64,000 bases of DNA from Burkholderiales bacterium (lineage in GTDB: Bacteria; Pseudomonadota; Gammaproteobacteria; Burkholderiales; Burkholderiaceae_C). The notes beneath the pieces were generated by a model, which saw only the letters and a program-made list of their open reading frames with translations, had not been told where the DNA came from and did no database searches. The translations under genes were made by a program, and so were the position numbers. Within the stretch, counting starts at the first letter, position 1, and each line of letters opens with the position of its first letter. Shown here piece after piece: positions 60,292 through 64,000 of this stretch. The stretch covers positions 62,001-126,000 of the forward strand of contig JAFKGD010000007.1 in NCBI GenBank assembly GCA_017307855.1, written 5' to 3'.

Positions 60292-60300
60292 GGGCAGCGG

Positions 60301-61383
<1,083 letters not shown>

Positions 61384-61414
61384 CTAGGTTGCCCCGGGAC
61401 AGCATCCGCACCAA

Positions 61415-61444
61415 CAAAAAAGCCCTGCGCCAGACGCAGGGCTT
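61415..61444 (-). terminator. Rho-independent terminator after rpmA
   Basis: A perfect 10-bp stem (61420-61429 with 61435-61444) with a 5-nt loop, followed by six T on the minus strand. It ends the rplU-rpmA transcript before obgE, possibly with read-through. Confidence 0.88.
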
Positions 61445-61469
61445 CGTGCGGCCGTGATGCCGTGCCGCT

Positions 61470-61730
61470 TCAGGCGGCAGGAGTGATGTTGACCGTGTGC
61501 TTGTTCAGCGCACCCTTCACGCCGAACGACACGTGGCCGTCGACCAGGGCGAACAGGGTGTGGTCCTTGCCCACGCCGACATTGGTGCCGGCATGGAAGC
61601 GCGTGCCGCGCTGGCGCACGATGATCGAGCCTGCGCTGATCAGTTCGCCGCCAAAGGCCTTCACACCGAGCATTTTGGGCTTGGAATCACGCCCGTTGCG
61701 CGTAGAGCCGCCGCCTTTTTTCTGTGCCAT
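61470..61730 (-). CDS. rpmA: 50S ribosomal protein L27
   Basis: An 86-residue ribosomal protein beginning [16 protein letters not shown], the standard L27 N-terminus that reaches the peptidyl-transferase centre. There is no Firmicutes-type leader peptide to remove. It follows rplU by 15 nt. Confidence 0.98.
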   Translation of the reverse strand: MAQKKGGGSTRNGRDSKPKMLGVKAFGGELISAGSIIVRQRGTRFHAGTNVGVGKDHTLFALVDGHVSFGVKGALNKHTVNITPAA

Positions 61731-61745
61731 GTCAGAACTCCTTGG

Positions 61746-62057
61746 TTAGCCTGCGATGGCACCGATTTGCAGTTCGGTGAACTGCTGACGATGGCCTTGG
61801 CGTTTCTGATAGTGCTTGCGGCGACGCATCTTGAAAATGCGCACCTTGTCGTGCTTGCCATGAGCCACGACCGTAGCCGTGACGGTAGCACCGGACACCA
61901 GGGGCGTGCCCACCTTGAGTTCACCACCGGAGCCGATGGCAAGAACCTGGTCGATCACGATTTCCTGGCCAACGTCCGCAGCAATCTGTTCTACCTTGAT
62001 CTTCTCGCCGGCTGCAACGCGATACTGCTTGCCGCCGGTTTTTATGACCGCGTACAT
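61746..62057 (-). CDS. rplU: 50S ribosomal protein L21
   Basis: A 103-residue ribosomal protein beginning [14 protein letters not shown], the standard L21 N-terminus, with the C-terminal [15 protein letters not shown] 47-nt leader is predicted from an extended -10. It leads rplU-rpmA and is divergent from ispB. Confidence 0.98.
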   Translation of the reverse strand: MYAVIKTGGKQYRVAAGEKIKVEQIAADVGQEIVIDQVLAIGSGGELKVGTPLVSGATVTATVVAHGKHDKVRIFKMRRRKHYQKRQGHRQQFTELQIGAIAG

Positions 62058-62110
62058 GTTTGACCTCTCGAAATTGGAAGCTCCACGGACGGATTTCCGC
62101 AGAGCCTAAG

Positions 62111-62119
62111 ATTATAGCA
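62111..62119 (-). promoter_or_regulatory. Extended -10 promoter of rplU
   Basis: TGC directly before TATAAT on the minus strand forms an extended -10 about 54 nt upstream of rplU. The -35 is weak, as is common with extended -10 sites. Confidence 0.7.
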
Positions 62120-62180
62120 TTGTTTGCAGCCGCTAACATGCAACCCCATTTCCCGCCCGGCGTGGGTCAGGCCCGCTCCC

Positions 62181-62186
62181 TATAAT
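62181..62186 (+). promoter_or_regulatory. -10 element of ispB
   Basis: A perfect TATAAT on the plus strand lies about 45 nt before the proposed TTG start of ispB. No -35 match is clear. Confidence 0.6.
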
Positions 62187-62230
62187 CCGCCCGATCCGCC
62201 GCCCGCCGGCAAATTTGTACCGCCCGAACG

Positions 62231-63211
62231 TTGGCCTCTTCTTCCAGCACCTCCGCAGCGCTCGAGCTGATCTCCGCAGACATGCAGCAGGTCGACGCGG
62301 TCATCGATCGACGACTCGACTCCGGCGTGCCGCTGGTCGGTGAAGTCGCCCGCTACATCATTTCCGCGGGCGGAAAGCGGCTGCGCCCAGCCCTGCTCCT
62401 GCTGGTATCCGGCGCCCTGGGGAATAAGTCGGAGCAGCGCTTCAACCTGGCGGCCGTCGTGGAATTCATCCACACCGCCACGCTGCTCCATGACGATGTC
62501 GTCGACGCCTCCACGCTGCGTCGCGGGCGCGCAACAGCCAACGAGACCTTCGGCAACCCCGCCAGCGTGCTGGTGGGCGACTTCCTGCATTCGCGCGCCT
62601 TCCAGATGATGCTGGATGCCAATGACATGCGCGTCATGCAGATCCTCGCAGATGCCACCAATGTGCTGGCCGAAGGCGAAGTGCTGCAGTTGATGAATAC
62701 GCATGACCCGTCGCTCGACGAGGCAGGCTACCTGCGCGTCATCGAATCGAAAACAGCCAAGCTGTTCGAAGCGAGCACGCGTCTCGCCGCGGTGTTGGCC
62801 AAGTCGCCGCCGCAGGTCGAGTCTGCATGCGCTACTTACGGACAGGCGATCGGCACGGCCTTCCAGGTAATCGACGACGTCCTCGATTACCACGGAAGCG
62901 CCGAAGAAACCGGCAAGAACCTCGGCGACGACCTGCGCGAGGGCAAGACCACGCTGCCCCTCATCATCGCCATGCAGCGCGGCACGCCGGAGCAGCGCGG
63001 CCTGATCCGCCTGGCCATAGAAACCGGCAACGCGGAAGAACTGCCGCATATCGTCGAGATCGTCCGCTCGACCGGTGCGCTGGATGCCACACGGGAAGCC
63101 GCAGCAGCCCAGGCCGAGCGCGCGATCTCAGCAATTTCGGTGCTGCCACCCAATCCATACACAAATGCCCTGCTACAATTAGCGGCTCAGCTGCTTGAGC
63201 GGCGCGCCTGA
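62231..63211 (+). CDS. ispB: Octaprenyl diphosphate synthase
   Basis: A 326-residue trans-prenyl transferase that builds the ubiquinone side chain. First Asp-rich motif DDVVD is at residues 88-92 and the second, DDVLD, at 215-219. The best start is TTG at 62231, because the family helix ELISADMQQVDAVI begins only 12 residues later and the first in-frame ATG would cut into it. It is divergent from rplU. Its product feeds the ubiE/J/B pathway encoded 25 kb away. Confidence 0.93.
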   Translation: MASSSSTSAALELISADMQQVDAVIDRRLDSGVPLVGEVARYIISAGGKRLRPALLLLVSGALGNKSEQRFNLAAVVEFIHTATLLHDDVVDASTLRRGRATANETFGNPASVLVGDFLHSRAFQMMLDANDMRVMQILADATNVLAEGEVLQLMNTHDPSLDEAGYLRVIESKTAKLFEASTRLAAVLAKSPPQVESACATYGQAIGTAFQVIDDVLDYHGSAEETGKNLGDDLREGKTTLPLIIAMQRGTPEQRGLIRLAIETGNAEELPHIVEIVRSTGALDATREAAAAQAERAISAISVLPPNPYTNALLQLAAQLLERRA

Positions 63212-63244
63212 GTCTTCAGGAGAGCGCTGCCACAGCGCAGCTTT

Positions 63245-63321
63245 CGGGGTGTAGCTTAGCCTGGTAGAGCGCTACGTTCGGGACGTAGAGGCCGGAGGTT
63301 CGAATCCTCTCACCCCGACCA
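63245..63321 (+). tRNA. tRNA-Pro (anticodon CGG)
   Basis: A 77-nt cloverleaf with acceptor CGGGGTG/CACCCCG, the D-arm, anticodon stem CTACG/CGTAG, loop TTCGGGA with anticodon CGG, and a T-arm with TTCGAAT. The 3' CCA is encoded. It lies between ispB and pilB, a conserved place in Burkholderiales. Confidence 0.96.
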
Positions 63322-63447
63322 TGTTTTCACGTATTTGTTCCGTTCTTCCAACTGAATCGGAACAGTGCGCGGGTTTTCGATTTACAGTGCCAGACCGATC
63401 AGCGATGATCGTGCCGTCGCTTTTTGTCCCCCCTCGCCACGAAAGAC

Positions 63448-64000
63448 ATGGCCGCCGCGGATACCCTCATGAAGGCCTCCCCCAGTGTTACCCTGCCGGG
63501 ACTGGCGCATGCCCTGATTACCGCAGGCAAGCTCGAACTCAAGACCGCGGAAGACGCCTACCGCCGGGCGCAGAGCAACAACAACAGCTTCATCGCGGAG
63601 CTCACGGGCTCGGGAGCAATTTCCTCGGCCGAGCTTGCTCATGCCATGTCGGCCGCCTACGGTGCGCCGCTTCTCGACGTCGATTCCGTCGATATCCAGC
63701 GGCTGCCCAAGGAACTGCTGGACGTGAAGATCTGCCAGGAGTTCCGGGTCGTCGTGCTCAGCCGGCGTGGCAACCGCCTGATCGTCGCAACGGCCGATCC
63801 ATCGGATGCCAAGGCGGCCGAACGCATCAAGTTCGCCACCCAGATGGGGGTCGACTGGATCATCGGCGAGTACGACAAGCTCGCTCGCATGGTCGAGGCC
63901 AACGCGACCACGGCCAGCGAGGCGATGGACAACATCATCGGGGACGACTTCGAATTCGACGAAGCCTCGATGGAGAGCAACAACGATGCGCCTGACTCCG
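63448..64000 (+). CDS. pilB: Type IV pilus assembly ATPase PilB, N-terminal part
   Basis: The first 184 codons of a gene that runs off the right edge. The fragment is the GspE/PilB N-terminal (MshEN-type) domain: LPGLAHALITAGKLELKTAE, the stretch YGAPLLDVDSVDI and LSRRGNRLIVATADPSD. PilB drives pilus extension. The gene lies 126 nt after tRNA-Pro, the usual pilB-pilC-pilD position. The ATG at 63448 is one of two; another in-frame ATG is 21 nt later. Confidence 0.9.
   Translation, partial: MAAADTLMKASPSVTLPGLAHALITAGKLELKTAEDAYRRAQSNNNSFIAELTGSGAISSAELAHAMSAAYGAPLLDVDSVDIQRLPKELLDVKICQEFRVVVLSRRGNRLIVATADPSDAKAAERIKFATQMGVDWIIGEYDKLARMVEANATTASEAMDNIIGDDFEFDEASMESNNDAPDS

Overview
The window is a gene-dense, high-GC piece of bacterial chromosome, almost certainly from a member of the Burkholderiales and probably from Comamonadaceae or a close relative. 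The evidence is the set of encoded proteins and their order: rhodanese-grxC-secB-gpsA divergent from gpmA-ctpA-thiF, hemA-prfA-prmC-grxD, fmdB-DUF502-aspS-nudB-clsB, rplU-rpmA-obgE-proB divergent from ispB, tRNA-Pro then pilB, and an aspartyl-tRNA synthetase of the non-discriminating type. I see no insertion sequence, prophage, CRISPR array, integrase or rRNA. Genes are tightly packed, with many stop/start overlaps of 1-13 nt. Most of this is core chromosome rather than an accessory island.

Layout. 1-4.3 kb: an oxalate/formate-type MFS carrier and the start of an FdhF/YdeP molybdoenzyme, with a LysR regulator and the Fe-S carrier ApbC/Mrp. 4.4-9 kb: metG, a DUF1275 membrane protein, a BamE-like lipoprotein, DUF3460 and scpA. 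9-14.6 kb: gpsA, secB, grxC and a membrane rhodanese (minus), then gpmA, the protease ctpA and a ThiF/MoeB adenylyltransferase (plus). 14.6-23 kb: an AsmA protein with a small exported-peptide ORF in front, a two-component module (single-domain receiver, NarL-type regulator, CHASE3 kinase), four small envelope or stress proteins and a SulP transporter. 23-30.3 kb (minus): a DUF429 protein, a BLUF photoreceptor beside folE, and the operon fmdB-DUF502-aspS-nudB-EEP-clsB. 30.4-34.5 kb (minus): potFGHI polyamine transport. 34.6-43.5 kb (minus): ubiB, ubiJ, a Tim44-like protein, ubiE, DUF971, a HIT protein and a 1296-residue flavin/Fe-S dehydrogenase, preceded by serA. 45-50 kb (plus): ugpBAECQ for glycerol-3-phosphate and glycerophosphodiesters, behind a likely Pho box. 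50-55.5 kb: hemA-prfA-prmC-grxD and a CBS-domain membrane protein. 55.5-64 kb: a lytic transglycosylase and proS (minus), rppH and a CNP1-like protein (plus), proB-obgE-rpmA-rplU (minus), ispB, tRNA-Pro(CGG) and the first 184 codons of pilB.

Some functional links cross gene boundaries. E. coli-type SerA can make D-2-hydroxyglutarate, and the neighbouring giant dehydrogenase resembles E. coli YdiJ, which oxidises it. FolE and NudB catalyse the first two steps of pterin synthesis, and folE is paired with a blue-light sensor. The ugp cluster carries a phosphate-starvation signature. I found no clearly new multi-gene system. The best leads are the BLUF-folE pair, the SerA/giant-dehydrogenase pair, a start-codon hairpin at ubiJ, a sigma-54-like promoter before ctpA and the signalling/envelope-stress cluster at 16.6-21.2 kb.
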